Source of the DNA: Planctomycetota bacterium
Lineage (GTDB): Bacteria; Planctomycetota; Planctomycetia; Pirellulales; Pirellulaceae
NCBI GenBank assembly: GCA_026692845.1
Contig: JAPLNM010000045.1
Coordinates: forward strand, 20,109-84,108
Direction: 5' to 3'
DNA: 64,000 nt
The position numbers and the translations under genes are program-made. Shown in pieces: positions 56,246-64,000 of the stretch (its first letter is position 1; each line of letters starts with the position of its first letter). The notes below the pieces were generated by a model. It made no database searches. It was not told the DNA's origin and saw only the letters and a list, made by a program, of their open reading frames with translations.

Positions 56246-56593
56246 ATGAAAGCGATCGACTATCTAAAAAACCTGGTGATTATGGCTTCGGCCGATGGGG
56301 CCTTCACCGAAAGGGAGATCGATTGGCTGGTCGATCGATGCGCCGAGCTTGGGCTCGACGAGACAGACCTTGGAAATGCGCTCGAATTTGCAATCAGCGA
56401 CGAAGCGGCGATGAAGCTACCGAGGGTCCCCGAAGAGCAGGAGCGACTCCTGTCGGACTTGATCAAAATCATGGCCGCAGATGGAGACCTTGACGAAATC
56501 GAGAAGCGGCTCTTCGCCGTTGCGGCTGCCAAGATGAATGTTGAGCAAGAACACCTCGATCAACTCATCACCAAGCTCGTCGGCAAGCATTAA
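56246..56593 (+). CDS. TerB-like tellurite-resistance-domain protein
   Basis: A small all-helical protein of about 115 aa. Two similar halves each carry the acidic motif ASADGAFTEREIDWL and MAADGDLDEIEKRLF, the signature of the TerB (TerB-like metal-binding) fold. The function of stand-alone members is not known; they are associated with membrane stress and metal sensing. I use ATG 56246; a GTG at 56234 is also possible but its ribosome binding site would be too close. It ends 9 bp from a convergent gene. A 14-bp GC palindrome (56197-56210) lies 35 bp upstream. Confidence 0.82.
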   Translation: MKAIDYLKNLVIMASADGAFTEREIDWLVDRCAELGLDETDLGNALEFAISDEAAMKLPRVPEEQERLLSDLIKIMAADGDLDEIEKRLFAVAAAKMNVEQEHLDQLITKLVGKH

Positions 56594-56602
56594 GGTGCTT
56601 GG

Positions 56603-57505
56603 CTACTCGCAAAAGCCCTTCATCGCATCGATCAGCGCGAGCATCTGCTGCTTGGAAAAACCGTGCCATTCGTTGGCTCGGTACCTTAAAATGCACAGCT
56701 TGAGCGGATCGACTGCTTCGGTGACATCCAAAGGTAAGGTTCCAAGACCTTCGAATGGGTTGCGAGCCGATGGATGCTCTAGGACTTGGAGATTGGAATC
56801 TCCGAGTTCGTGCTGCGAGTCGGTTCTGGATTCGAACCCCAAGCTGTCGCGCCCCTCTTGCTTTGAATCGCCTTGCTTTGATTCTTCGTCTCCAAAATCT
56901 GGTCCTTCGCCCGACGGGCTACTTTCGAAGGAACTGTTTCGAGATGCGTTTGTGCTCTCCTTAGAATCCTCGTCGCTGTGACGTGCGCTCGAGGTCGAAT
57001 CGAGGAACCCGTCATCGTTGGCCGATTCGATCCGTTGCGTGTCATTGGCCATGACGCTCTGTGGGGTTTGATCGGCAGGCAACTGCATCGACTCGGCCCG
57101 CATGCGGCACATCTGAGAGATGCTCCAGCGGCTTTGCGAGGCGCCCTCAAGCCATAACTCGGAATCGTCCCAATCGAGGGCAGCCCAGAAATGACTCCAG
57201 AAGAGTTTGGGGTACTCGCCATGGGTTTCTCCAAAGCGTTCAAAGACTCGGCGCAAGCGTCCGACATGCTGGCAGGTGACCATGCCGACGCGATTGGCCC
57301 AAGCTTCGTCGCTGTACTGGCTCGGGGGTGCGTTGGCAGCGATCAGCGCATTTCGCCAATCAAGCAAAATACGACCTTTCTCCCAATTCGTCTCGCTGGA
57401 TAGTTTGTTCCAACGGCCGACAAACGGCTTGGATGCTAGGTCCGAAACATCCGGCGTTGTGGCTTCTGTAAGGGCCTGTTGGGATTCGATTGAAATCTCT
57501 GACAT
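56603..57505 (-). CDS. Unknown planctomycete-type protein with conserved N-domain and disordered linker
   Basis: A protein of about 300 aa from ATG 57505 (MSEISIESQQ). Residues 30-135 look conserved and helical, with SDEAWANRVG, VGRLRRVFERFG, LFWSHFWAALDWDD and WLEGA blocks. Then comes an Asp/Glu/Ser-rich, low-complexity linker of about 100 residues, and a short helical end near ILRYRANEWHGFSKQQMLALI. No known domain is recognised by me; the helix-turn pattern resembles a regulatory or nucleic-acid-binding module, which is a guess. An in-frame ATG at 57565 exists. Confidence 0.72.
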   Translation of the reverse strand: MSEISIESQQALTEATTPDVSDLASKPFVGRWNKLSSETNWEKGRILLDWRNALIAANAPPSQYSDEAWANRVGMVTCQHVGRLRRVFERFGETHGEYPKLFWSHFWAALDWDDSELWLEGASQSRWSISQMCRMRAESMQLPADQTPQSVMANDTQRIESANDDGFLDSTSSARHSDEDSKESTNASRNSSFESSPSGEGPDFGDEESKQGDSKQEGRDSLGFESRTDSQHELGDSNLQVLEHPSARNPFEGLGTLPLDVTEAVDPLKLCILRYRANEWHGFSKQQMLALIDAMKGFCE

Positions 57506-57779
57506 AGCTGCAATTCCGATGCGTTGGAGGAAGCATAGGCCACTTGGTGGGCACTTGGCGGGCACGCGGTGGGCACGCAGTGCTCGGGTGCAAGCACCCT
57601 GGAACCTAGGGACTCAAAGCCTACAGAAGCGCAATGGACGATCAAGGCTCAAAACGGGAAAAAAAGCATTCGCGTCGATCGAGTAGGTTTGGATTTAGCG
57701 AGCAGCAAATAAGGTTCGATTGCACAAGCGTTGTTGGAGAATGCCGAATGAACGAGTTATTCACCGCAAAGCGTAGGCG
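57506..57779. other. Intergenic region with 11-bp imperfect repeats and a dyad
   Basis: Between two minus-strand genes. Three imperfect 11-bp repeats (TTGGTGGGCAC-like, 57544-57576) and a dyad GGGTGC-AA-GCACCC (57586-57599) occur upstream of the unknown gene starting at 57505. The rest (57620-57775) has no coding pattern I can support. The terminator of the TlpA-like gene follows at 57780-57814. Confidence 0.4.
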
Positions 57780-57814
57780 AAAAAAAACCTACCGCCGAAA
57801 ACTTCGGCGGTAGG
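57780..57814 (-). terminator. Rho-independent terminator of the TlpA-like gene
   Basis: On the minus strand a perfect 12-bp stem (CCTACCGCCGAA with TTCGGCGGTAGG, 57788-57799 and 57803-57814) with a 3-nt loop is followed by eight U (57780-57787), starting 41 bp after the stop codon. Confidence 0.95.
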
Positions 57815-57854
57815 TTGATGGCTCCAACGATTTCACACCTGGTATTGCCAGAGG

Positions 57855-59003
57855 TTACTTCTTTTTGCTGGCTTCGAGCTCTTCTTCAAGTTCTTCGAGG
57901 AAGGCTTTGATTTCAGGATTGTCGCCCCCAAGCGCGATGGCCTCTTTCTGAGCCTTGATGGCCTCAGCAATGTTTCCTAGGCCATACTGCAAGTGAGCTA
58001 CCGTATCGAGGGTCGCGCCTTTGGTCGCTCCTTCTTGCTTGGCAACGGCTGCCTGGGCAACCTTCAAGGCTTCGCCGAGCAATTCCTTGTCCTTCTTGAG
58101 CTGTCCTTGTTCGGTCATTTCCCAGACGGTCCAAGCCACTTGGTTGGACATCATCGGATCCTTGCTGGCCATCTCCAATGCAGACTTGAGGGTCTTTGCA
58201 ACTTCGGTTTGATCGCTATTGGCGATGCGGTGCAAGTTGAGCTTCATCATGGTGAATTGAAGCTTCATCTCGGGGCTCTTGATCGGACCGGTCAATTCAT
58301 CGAACTTCTCAAGCGCTTCTTTGAACTTGCGATCGCGTAGCAGACTGCCAACTTCCTTTTGGACGGTCATCTGCAGGGCTTGCATCTGCTGTTGCTCTTT
58401 GAACTCATCGGCAAACTTGGTCCGATCCCATTTTCCAGCGACCACTTCCTTCAGTGGCTCGTCCATGGACATCGGATGGCCAATCCACTCGATCTTGCCG
58501 TCTTTGCCTACGATGAACGCACAAGGAATCCCGTTTTGACCAGCCGCTTGCATGTAGCTTTCGTTCGACGATCCATCAGGGTCGGTCGTCAAGCAATACG
58601 ACTTGGTCAATTCGCGGAATGTGGTTTCTTTTTCCGAGCGAGGAACTGGCCGGTCGAGGAACTCCTCGACGACTTCCTTGGATTCATCGCTAATGCTGAT
58701 GATTTGAACCCCTTTGTCGGCGTAAGTCTTCTGCATCTCGACGATATGGGGCATGCTCGCAACGCATGGGCCGCACCAAGTCGCCCAGAACTCGACGATG
58801 TAGACCTTGTCCTTCTCGAACTTGGTCACCTTGCCAAATTTGCCTTCGCCGTTCTGAACCCAATGCTCGACATCCAGAGCCGGTGCGGAACTACCGATGG
58901 TCAGCAGGTCATCGGCCGATGCGACGTTTGGCGAAAGAGATAGCGATCCACCCAAAACGGCTGCGACAAGCGTCGCTTTCATAAAACCAAAAACTTTCTT
59001 CAT
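57855..59003 (-). CDS. TlpA-family exported thioredoxin with C-terminal helical repeat region
   Basis: About 382 aa from ATG 59003 with a signal peptide (MKATLVAAVLGGSLSLSPNVASA). The thioredoxin domain (about 30-190) has the active site FWATWCGPCVASMP and the cis-Pro stretch NGIPCAFIVGKDGKIEWIG, as in TlpA/ResA-type periplasmic thiol reductases. The C-terminal 190 residues are Gln/Glu/Lys-rich helices in TPR-like style (KALEKFDELTG, HLQYGLGNIAEAIKAQKEAI). It probably handles periplasmic disulfides; partner unknown. A strong terminator follows and it is divergent from the permease gene. Confidence 0.92.
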   Translation of the reverse strand: MKKVFGFMKATLVAAVLGGSLSLSPNVASADDLLTIGSSAPALDVEHWVQNGEGKFGKVTKFEKDKVYIVEFWATWCGPCVASMPHIVEMQKTYADKGVQIISISDESKEVVEEFLDRPVPRSEKETTFRELTKSYCLTTDPDGSSNESYMQAAGQNGIPCAFIVGKDGKIEWIGHPMSMDEPLKEVVAGKWDRTKFADEFKEQQQMQALQMTVQKEVGSLLRDRKFKEALEKFDELTGPIKSPEMKLQFTMMKLNLHRIANSDQTEVAKTLKSALEMASKDPMMSNQVAWTVWEMTEQGQLKKDKELLGEALKVAQAAVAKQEGATKGATLDTVAHLQYGLGNIAEAIKAQKEAIALGGDNPEIKAFLEELEEELEASKKK

Positions 59004-59061
59004 CGACACGATCCCTTTATGCTCGTATGCTCGAAACAAATGTCTACTCGATAAAACTTGC

Positions 59062-59097
59062 AAAACTTACTCTGTCTGGAAAACTTGCTCTGTCTGG
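59062..59097. repeat. 18-bp direct repeat upstream of the TlpA-like gene
   Basis: AAAACTTACTCTGTCTGG (59062-59079) and AAAACTTGCTCTGTCTGG (59080-59097) differ at one base; a partial third copy (AAAACTTGCA) lies just before. It sits 59-94 bp before the TlpA-like start codon, a plausible position for a direct-repeat regulator site. Confidence 0.7.
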
Positions 59098-59230
59098 CAA
59101 GGAGCCCTGATCGGCTCGTCCCTAAGATACGGGTTGTCCGTTCCGGTTTCAACGTTTCTTGGCGGCTGACCGTACGAAAAATCCAGGATCCTCGCATTCT
59201 TTTGAAAAGATTTCTTGGTAATATCGCACA

Positions 59231-60712
59231 ATGCGCGCTCCTAGGCGCAGTTTATCCCCTTTTTTCAACGAATTCCAACGAACCATAGAGCCCGTCGTGG
59301 AACACCCAAACCCCCCAGCGGCTAGCTTGCCCCGGGTGCTCGGTCTTTCAATGGCCATCGCGATTGTCATCGGAAACACCATCGGTGCAGGGATCTTCGT
59401 CAAACCTGGCCGGATCGCAGCCGACGCCGGTTCGTTTCCTTTGATTTTCTCGGTATGGGTTTTCGGAACGGCATTATGTGTCTTGGGCGGTCTATGCCTT
59501 GCGGAACTCTCCGCGATGCACCCGCGTTCCGGTGGTCTCTATGTGTATCTGCGTGAAGCGTACGGCCCACTGCCTGCATTCTTGTTCGGTTGGCAAGAGT
59601 TCCTCTTTGCCAGGCCCGCCTCGACCGGCGCTCTGGCTGTCGTGTGTATCTCGTCGCTTCACCGTATTCTTGGTTGGAGCACCGACGCATGGAACATTGT
59701 CCCCTTAGCCGTCGTTCTGATTCTGGCCGTCGCTTGGTTTAACGTCCTTGGAGTCCTCTGGGGTGCAAGACTACAAGCCGTCACGACCCTGATCAAATGC
59801 GCTCTTGTCCTTTCGATCGCCCTGCTTCCTTGGCTCCTTTCGATTGCAGGCAAACCGTCGGTCAACTTCGGGTTGCTCTCCGAGACGATTCCTCCGGAGC
59901 AACTGAGCCTCACGGCGCGTTTCGCCGCCGTTTTGCTTGCGGTGATGTGGGCCTTCAACGGCTGGGAAGGGGTCGTTCCGATCGCCGAGGAAGTAAAAAA
60001 TCCCGGTAGGAATCTACCCTTGGCGCTTCTCGGGGGGATTGGTCTTCTGGGACTGCTCTACATGGGCGCAACGCTCGCTTACCACTTGGTGATCCCCATC
60101 TCAGAGATGGTCATCAAGGAGAATCGTGAACACGTCGCGGAGTTGCTTCTCACCCGATCGCTCGGGAATTGGGCCGGTTCCATGATGTCGGTCGGACTGG
60201 TCCTCAGTACCCTCGGAACCATCAACAGCAACCTTCTGACGAGCCCCCGTGTGACGTTTGCCATGGGCCGCGATGGACTTTTACCCCCAGCCTTCGGATC
60301 CCTACATCCACGCTACCAAACACCGATGGTCGCGATCGTCTCCCAAGCAGCCCTGGCATGCATGATGGTCTTCGGCTCGGCTGCCTTGATCCAATGCACG
60401 GACTATTTCCGCGAACGGACGATTTTCGATTTGCTCACCGACTGCATCGTGTTTGCAGCAAGCCTCTTTTACACCCTTGCGATCGCCTCGTTGATCGTCC
60501 TAAGACGAAGCCAACCGGATGCCCCACGTCCCTTTCGAACCCCCGGGTACCCATGGACCCCGATCCTCTACCTGATCGCCTACACTTGGTTCATCCTAAT
60601 GATCCTAGTCAAACAACCGATCGAAGGTCTCTTCGGAATCCTACTGATCCTCATCGGGATCCCTTATTACCTCCACCGTATCAATCTGAAGCATCCACCT
60701 GCCCCGTCCTGA
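59231..60712 (+). CDS. APC-family amino-acid permease
   Basis: A 493-aa, about 12-helix transporter of the APC superfamily, closest in pattern to the LAT/exchanger group. Helix 1 has the substrate-binding glycine motif VIGNTIGAGIFVKPG; helix 3-4 region PRSGGLYVYLREAYGP and the helix 8-9 region NLLTSPRVTFAMGRDG are characteristic. It likely imports or exchanges amino acids; specificity cannot be read. The ATG at 59231 is used, with about 35 cytosolic residues before helix 1. It is followed 39 bp later by the fusion protein gene on the same strand. Confidence 0.92.
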   Translation: MRAPRRSLSPFFNEFQRTIEPVVEHPNPPAASLPRVLGLSMAIAIVIGNTIGAGIFVKPGRIAADAGSFPLIFSVWVFGTALCVLGGLCLAELSAMHPRSGGLYVYLREAYGPLPAFLFGWQEFLFARPASTGALAVVCISSLHRILGWSTDAWNIVPLAVVLILAVAWFNVLGVLWGARLQAVTTLIKCALVLSIALLPWLLSIAGKPSVNFGLLSETIPPEQLSLTARFAAVLLAVMWAFNGWEGVVPIAEEVKNPGRNLPLALLGGIGLLGLLYMGATLAYHLVIPISEMVIKENREHVAELLLTRSLGNWAGSMMSVGLVLSTLGTINSNLLTSPRVTFAMGRDGLLPPAFGSLHPRYQTPMVAIVSQAALACMMVFGSAALIQCTDYFRERTIFDLLTDCIVFAASLFYTLAIASLIVLRRSQPDAPRPFRTPGYPWTPILYLIAYTWFILMILVKQPIEGLFGILLILIGIPYYLHRINLKHPPAPS

Positions 60713-60751
60713 TCTCGATCAAAAATACGATTAACCATTAAACGACTTGCC

Positions 60752-62845
60752 ATGAGCCCACATCGAACCTCCAATCGCCCTTGCGACTCCTATCGCGCGC
60801 ATCGCATCGAACGGTATCTACCGCGACTCTTTTTGCATCGAATCTTTTTGCATCGAATCTCTCGGGCACTTCGATGCCTGCTGCTGCTTTTTGCACTTGG
60901 AGCGGGGCATACAGCTTGCGGCTTGCGTTGCCATGCACAATCGCTTTCGGATCGCATCGAACCGCTGATCGCCAAACACGCCGGCAAGGTCTGCGTGGCT
61001 ATCAAACATCTCGAAACGGGCGAAGCCTTTCTCCATCGCCCCCAAGAAGTGGTCCCAACGGCAAGCTTGATCAAGTTTCCGGTGATGATCGAATACTATC
61101 GCCAAGTAGATGCCGGGATGCTTAGCGGCGATCGCATGGTGACCCTGACCCAGGAGGACAAAGTCCCAGGATCAGGGATCCTCACGGATCACTTCCTGAA
61201 CTCCACAGTCCTGCCCTTGGAAACGATCAACCATCTGATGATCACCTATTCCGACAACACCGCAACGAATCTGGTGTTGGACCAAATCGGAATTGCCAAT
61301 GTCGCCAAGACGATGCAGCAACTGGGACTTCCCGAAACTCAGATTCACTCCAAGGTCTTTCGTAGAGATACCTCGATCGCTCAGGATCGCAGCCAAAAAT
61401 ACGGGCTCGGAAGCACCACCGCTGCCGATATGCTCTCGCTGCTCGAACAACTCCACGCCCGCAAACTCGTCTCGCAACAAGCCTCCGATCGCATGATGAC
61501 GCATTTGCTCAGTTGCGATGACAAAACCAAGCTCCTGCGGTTTCTGCCAAAAGAAGTCAAGGGATACCACAAAACCGGCGCGGTCAATGAATGCCGTACC
61601 GACGCCGGACTTTTCGAAACCCCAAGCGGTTGGATCGTCATGGTCTGCTTGACCTGCGAAAACCAAGACAAAAGCTGGGGCGACTCGAATGCAGCAGAAA
61701 TCCTATGCGGTCGGATCGCCCAAGAAACCTACGAACACTTTCATCCGATCCCTCAAGACCAGTTCCAATCCCAGGAACTCAAACTCGGCGCCAACGGACC
61801 CTTGGTCGAGGCCCTGCAACTGGCCCTGAACGAGAAATTGAGCCCGACTCCAAACCTGAGCGTCGACGGAGATTTCGGCGGGATGACCGAACAAGCTGTC
61901 GCGCGATTTCGACGCGAAAATGGACTCGAAGAAATCGGTGTCGTCGACGCGTCGGTTTGGGAAAGACTCGGCGAAATAGAGCTCAATCCAGCCCCCACGC
62001 AAGCCATCGAAACGCTCAGCGAACTTCTGCCGAACGATTTTTCCGATGGTGTTCCCAGCGTCTCTTGCAAAGCTTGGGCACTCGGCGACGCACGCACCGG
62101 AAAGCTACTGGCAGGAGACCGCCAAGACGAACCGCTGGACATCGCGAGCACCACCAAAATGATGACAGCTCTGCTCATCGCCCAAGAATTCCAAAGCGAT
62201 CCGTCACTGCTGGTACAATCGATCACTTTCTCCAAACGCGCGGATCAAACTCCCGGCTCCTCATCGACCGTGCGGGCCGGGGAATCGATTCGACTCAAAG
62301 ACGCTTTCTACGGATTGATGCTCCCCTCAGGCAACGATGCCTCGGTCGCTCTGGCCGAATGGTACGGCCAACGAAAAGTAGCTGGCGAACGTAAACTCGA
62401 TCCGTTGAATCTCTTTGTCGATGCGATGAACGAGCAAGCTTCCAAGCTTGGGATGAGCCATTCGACTTTCCGCAACCCGCATGGCATCACCCATCCAGAG
62501 CACAAAAGCTCCTGCGTCGATCTGATAACCCTGGCTCGCGAACTGATGAAGTTTCCTTTCGTCATGGAAGTCGTTCAAACGCGCAGGTATAGTTGTTTAG
62601 TAAAGGGCCAAGAAGGATACACCCGGCGATTGAGCTGGACCAACTCCAACCAACTCTTGGATCGCCAAGGTTACCTCGGGTTCAAAACCGGTACGACCGA
62701 CGCGGCCGGCGCTTGCTTGGTCTCGCTGAGTCACCACCAAGATACCGAGACGATCGCCGTCGTCTTGGGTTCCTCTGGTTCTGCAGCTCGCTACTCCGAC
62801 TCGCGCAATCTCCACCGTTGGTCTTGGACCTTGGACCGCAAGTAA
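60752..62845 (+). CDS. Fusion: class A beta-lactamase-like domain, peptidoglycan-binding domain and S11 D-Ala-D-Ala carboxypeptidase
   Basis: A 697-aa secreted protein with two penicillin-interacting serine domains. After a basic N-terminus and hydrophobic segment (LLLLFALGAGHTACGL) comes a class A beta-lactamase-like domain with Ser-x-x-Lys in TASLIKFP, YSDNTATN (SDN) and YHKTGAV (KTG). A PG_binding_1 domain follows (LKLGANGPLVEALQLALN to GVVDASVWERLG). The second half is a peptidase S11 domain with IASTTKMMTAL (SxxK), LPSGNDASVAL (SxN) and FKTGTTDAAG (KTG). It probably trims peptidoglycan stem peptides; whether the first domain is a hydrolase is unknown. Confidence 0.92.
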   Translation: MSPHRTSNRPCDSYRAHRIERYLPRLFLHRIFLHRISRALRCLLLLFALGAGHTACGLRCHAQSLSDRIEPLIAKHAGKVCVAIKHLETGEAFLHRPQEVVPTASLIKFPVMIEYYRQVDAGMLSGDRMVTLTQEDKVPGSGILTDHFLNSTVLPLETINHLMITYSDNTATNLVLDQIGIANVAKTMQQLGLPETQIHSKVFRRDTSIAQDRSQKYGLGSTTAADMLSLLEQLHARKLVSQQASDRMMTHLLSCDDKTKLLRFLPKEVKGYHKTGAVNECRTDAGLFETPSGWIVMVCLTCENQDKSWGDSNAAEILCGRIAQETYEHFHPIPQDQFQSQELKLGANGPLVEALQLALNEKLSPTPNLSVDGDFGGMTEQAVARFRRENGLEEIGVVDASVWERLGEIELNPAPTQAIETLSELLPNDFSDGVPSVSCKAWALGDARTGKLLAGDRQDEPLDIASTTKMMTALLIAQEFQSDPSLLVQSITFSKRADQTPGSSSTVRAGESIRLKDAFYGLMLPSGNDASVALAEWYGQRKVAGERKLDPLNLFVDAMNEQASKLGMSHSTFRNPHGITHPEHKSSCVDLITLARELMKFPFVMEVVQTRRYSCLVKGQEGYTRRLSWTNSNQLLDRQGYLGFKTGTTDAAGACLVSLSHHQDTETIAVVLGSSGSAARYSDSRNLHRWSWTLDRK
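60828..60857. repeat. 15-bp tandem duplication in the N-terminal coding part of the fusion gene
   Basis: TCTTTTTGCATCGAA occurs twice without change (60828-60842, 60843-60857) and encodes the repeated FLHRI units before the signal-like segment. Confidence 0.85.
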
Positions 62846-62924
62846 ACCACAAGTGACCAATCTGAATCCAAGCAAACCAAAACCAAGCAAATCAAAACAC
62901 CATCCAAGATAGGAATCCAACACG

Positions 62925-63704
62925 ATGCCAGTTTGGAATGTTCAAAAGTCGATCGAGATCGATGCGCCCGTCTCTAAAGTCTACGAATTGGTCTCCGACT
63001 ATCGGAATTGGACTACCTGGTCGCCTTGGCTGATCGCAGAGCCGCAGACCAAGGTCGATATCTCGGATCGTTCGAACCAAGCCGGTTCGACCTACCACTG
63101 GAGCGGCACGGTCGTAGGGGAAGGGAAACTCGAGCACGTACGGCTCGAGCAGGATCGGCTCGTCGAGGCCCAATTGAGCTTCCTTCGCCCCCAGAAGGCC
63201 GTTTGCAAAACCGATTTTAAACTCGAACCGATCGGGGATCGCACACGATTCATTTGGTCGATCGATGGCAATCTACCTTGGTATCTGTTTTTCCTAACAC
63301 CCATGATCAAAACCATGGTGGGCATGGACTACCAACGCGGCCTGACCATGATCGCGGAACTCGCCGAAACCGGTAGCATTACGTCGAGCACCGAGGTGCT
63401 GGGGGTTGTCTCTATCCCAGCGATTCGCGTCGCAGGGTTCCAAGCCCAAAGTTCGGTTTTCAGCATCCAGCAATCCATGGAGGAAACGCTCGGTAAGCTC
63501 GCGTCGGAATACCTAGAGATGGGCATGCCCCAAGAAGGAGCGATGGTCGCTGTTTATACCCGGTTCGAAGTGAAACAAGGGATCTTCGAATACCTCTTAG
63601 GCCGAGCCATCCCCGACTCGTTGCTCATACCGACGCAATCGAAGCTCAAGGAATGGAAACTTCCTAAGGGTCGCGCTTTGCATGTAGGGCACACTGGGAG
63701 CTAG
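62925..63704 (+). CDS. SRPBCC (polyketide cyclase-like) + GyrI-like effector-binding protein, interrupted by an in-frame TAG
   Basis: A 259-aa product before TAG at 63702. Residues 1 to about 145 are an SRPBCC / START-like cavity domain (VQKSIEIDAPVSKVYELVSDYRNWTTWSPW). From about 155 a GyrI-like / AraC effector-binding-type domain begins (SIPAIRVAGFQAQSSVF). The same frame continues after the TAG with typical end-of-domain sequence to the TAG at 63858, so the intact protein would be about 311 residues. The codon in question lies in a GS-x-KHLGNAW context where a Tyr is expected. It may be a recent pseudogene, a sequencing error or readthrough. Confidence 0.88.
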   Translation: MPVWNVQKSIEIDAPVSKVYELVSDYRNWTTWSPWLIAEPQTKVDISDRSNQAGSTYHWSGTVVGEGKLEHVRLEQDRLVEAQLSFLRPQKAVCKTDFKLEPIGDRTRFIWSIDGNLPWYLFFLTPMIKTMVGMDYQRGLTMIAELAETGSITSSTEVLGVVSIPAIRVAGFQAQSSVFSIQQSMEETLGKLASEYLEMGMPQEGAMVAVYTRFEVKQGIFEYLLGRAIPDSLLIPTQSKLKEWKLPKGRALHVGHTGS

Positions 63705-63860
63705 AAGCATTTAGGGAACGCGTGGAGTATTGCAAACCGGATCGCTGACCATCAGAAATTGAAACTCAATCGGTCGGCTTGTTTCGAAATCGACACAAAC
63801 AACCCGCTCGACACACCGGAGGAATCGCTCCAAACCGATCTCTATCTACCCCTGAGGTAG
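63705..63860 (+). pseudogene. In-frame continuation of the SRPBCC-GyrI-like gene beyond its TAG
   Basis: Translation in the same frame gives KHLGNAWSIANRIADHQ..., then CFEIDTNNPLDTPEESL and LQTDLYLPLR before a TAG at 63858-63860. The pattern of a helix followed by FEIDxNNP and LYLPL is the normal end of a GyrI-like effector-binding domain. The only change needed to restore the gene is the single base in the codon at 63702-63704. Confidence 0.8.
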
Positions 63861-63872
63861 CCATACTCCCAT

Positions 63873-64000
63873 CGTCTTCCCGTAGTGGATCTCCCGTAGA
63901 GATCCCAGCGTACTAGACCACGTCGATCCGAGCGAAAGCACCCTGCCTTGGCAAACGCGACAGCGTCTTCCCGTAGTGGATCTCCCGTAGAGATCCCAGC
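63873..64000. repeat. 37-bp direct repeat with internal hairpin at the window end
   Basis: A 37-bp sequence beginning CGTCTTCCCGTAGTGGATCT occurs at 63873-63909 and again at 63964-64000, identical, 91 bp apart, and the second copy runs to the window edge. Each holds GGATCTC-CCGTA-GAGATCC (7-bp arms) and two CCCGTAG submotifs. No gene covers 63861-64000. Confidence 0.88.

Noticed and set aside
61591..62394. Long alternative frame inside the beta-lactamase/S11 fusion gene
   Set aside because: Arg-rich sequence without motifs, in a frame fully covered by the well-supported fusion protein.
1..64000. tRNA or rRNA genes
   Set aside because: No stretch outside coding genes showed a convincing GGTTCRA-containing T-arm with acceptor stem; strings such as GTTCGAA found were inside protein genes. 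A tRNA scan would settle this.

Overview
The window looks like chromosome from a planctomycete, probably of the Pirellulales type. The main indicators are a DUF1501 / PSD1-type (PSCyt1-DUF1549-DUF1553) gene pair, a sialate O-acetylesterase with an extra C-terminal domain, an ECF sigma factor, very large secreted proteins with planctomycete-style composition, and an Alternative Complex III (ACIII) plus caa3 oxidase operon. I made no database search; family names rest on motifs I can read in the translations. I saw no tRNA, rRNA, CRISPR array, complete insertion sequence or prophage.

Positions 1-15.5 kb (all minus strand) hold a respiratory operon read from 14865 down to 798: actA, actB, actC, a fused actD-actE, actF, a small membrane protein, SCO copper chaperone, ctaC (subunit II with a C-terminal cytochrome c), ctaD (A2-type subunit I), ctaE and a subunit IV. 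A LOG-family nucleotide hydrolase follows. Together these encode a quinol-to-O2 chain: ACIII oxidises quinol, passes electrons through its cytochromes to the caa3 oxidase, and SCO loads CuA. A perfect 16-bp dyad lies 22 bp before actA. Several subunits carry His/Gly-rich tails. Upstream is a small BFD-type [2Fe-2S] protein.

Positions 15.5-24 kb hold regulatory and housekeeping genes: an NtrC-like regulator with a GAFTDA loop, AroH-type chorismate mutase, an unknown protein, an ECF sigma factor, IspF, a thioredoxin-like protein, an FHA protein, a small membrane protein and an ABC exporter with an unusual N-terminal extension. A near-perfect 24-bp inverted repeat lies between two convergent genes.

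Positions 24-40 kb hold the DUF1501/PSD1 pair (minus) and, divergently, two overlapping genes for very large envelope proteins (about 1,240 and 2,338 aa). These appear to be built from three copies of one module: ectodomain followed by a C-terminal membrane bundle. No function is known to me.

Positions 40-51 kb hold RNase Y (overlapping the giant gene tail to tail), a threonine aldolase, a divergent transaldolase-like gene, and a 2,096-aa exported protein made of one N0-like domain and about 20 or more secretin-N domains with no secretin barrel. The latter and the three-module giants are the best candidates for an undescribed envelope system.

Positions 51-64 kb hold a C-terminally short MnmE-like GTPase, a sialate O-acetylesterase, an SPFH protein with a ribbon-helix-helix partner and a 23-bp operator-like dyad, a TerB-like protein, an unknown protein, a TlpA-like thioredoxin with a clear terminator, an amino-acid permease, a protein that fuses a class A beta-lactamase-like domain, a peptidoglycan-binding domain and an S11 carboxypeptidase, and a SRPBCC-GyrI-like protein whose reading frame is interrupted by one in-frame TAG. 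The window ends inside a 37-bp direct repeat. Short tandem repeats sit exactly on the 3' ends of three unrelated genes.
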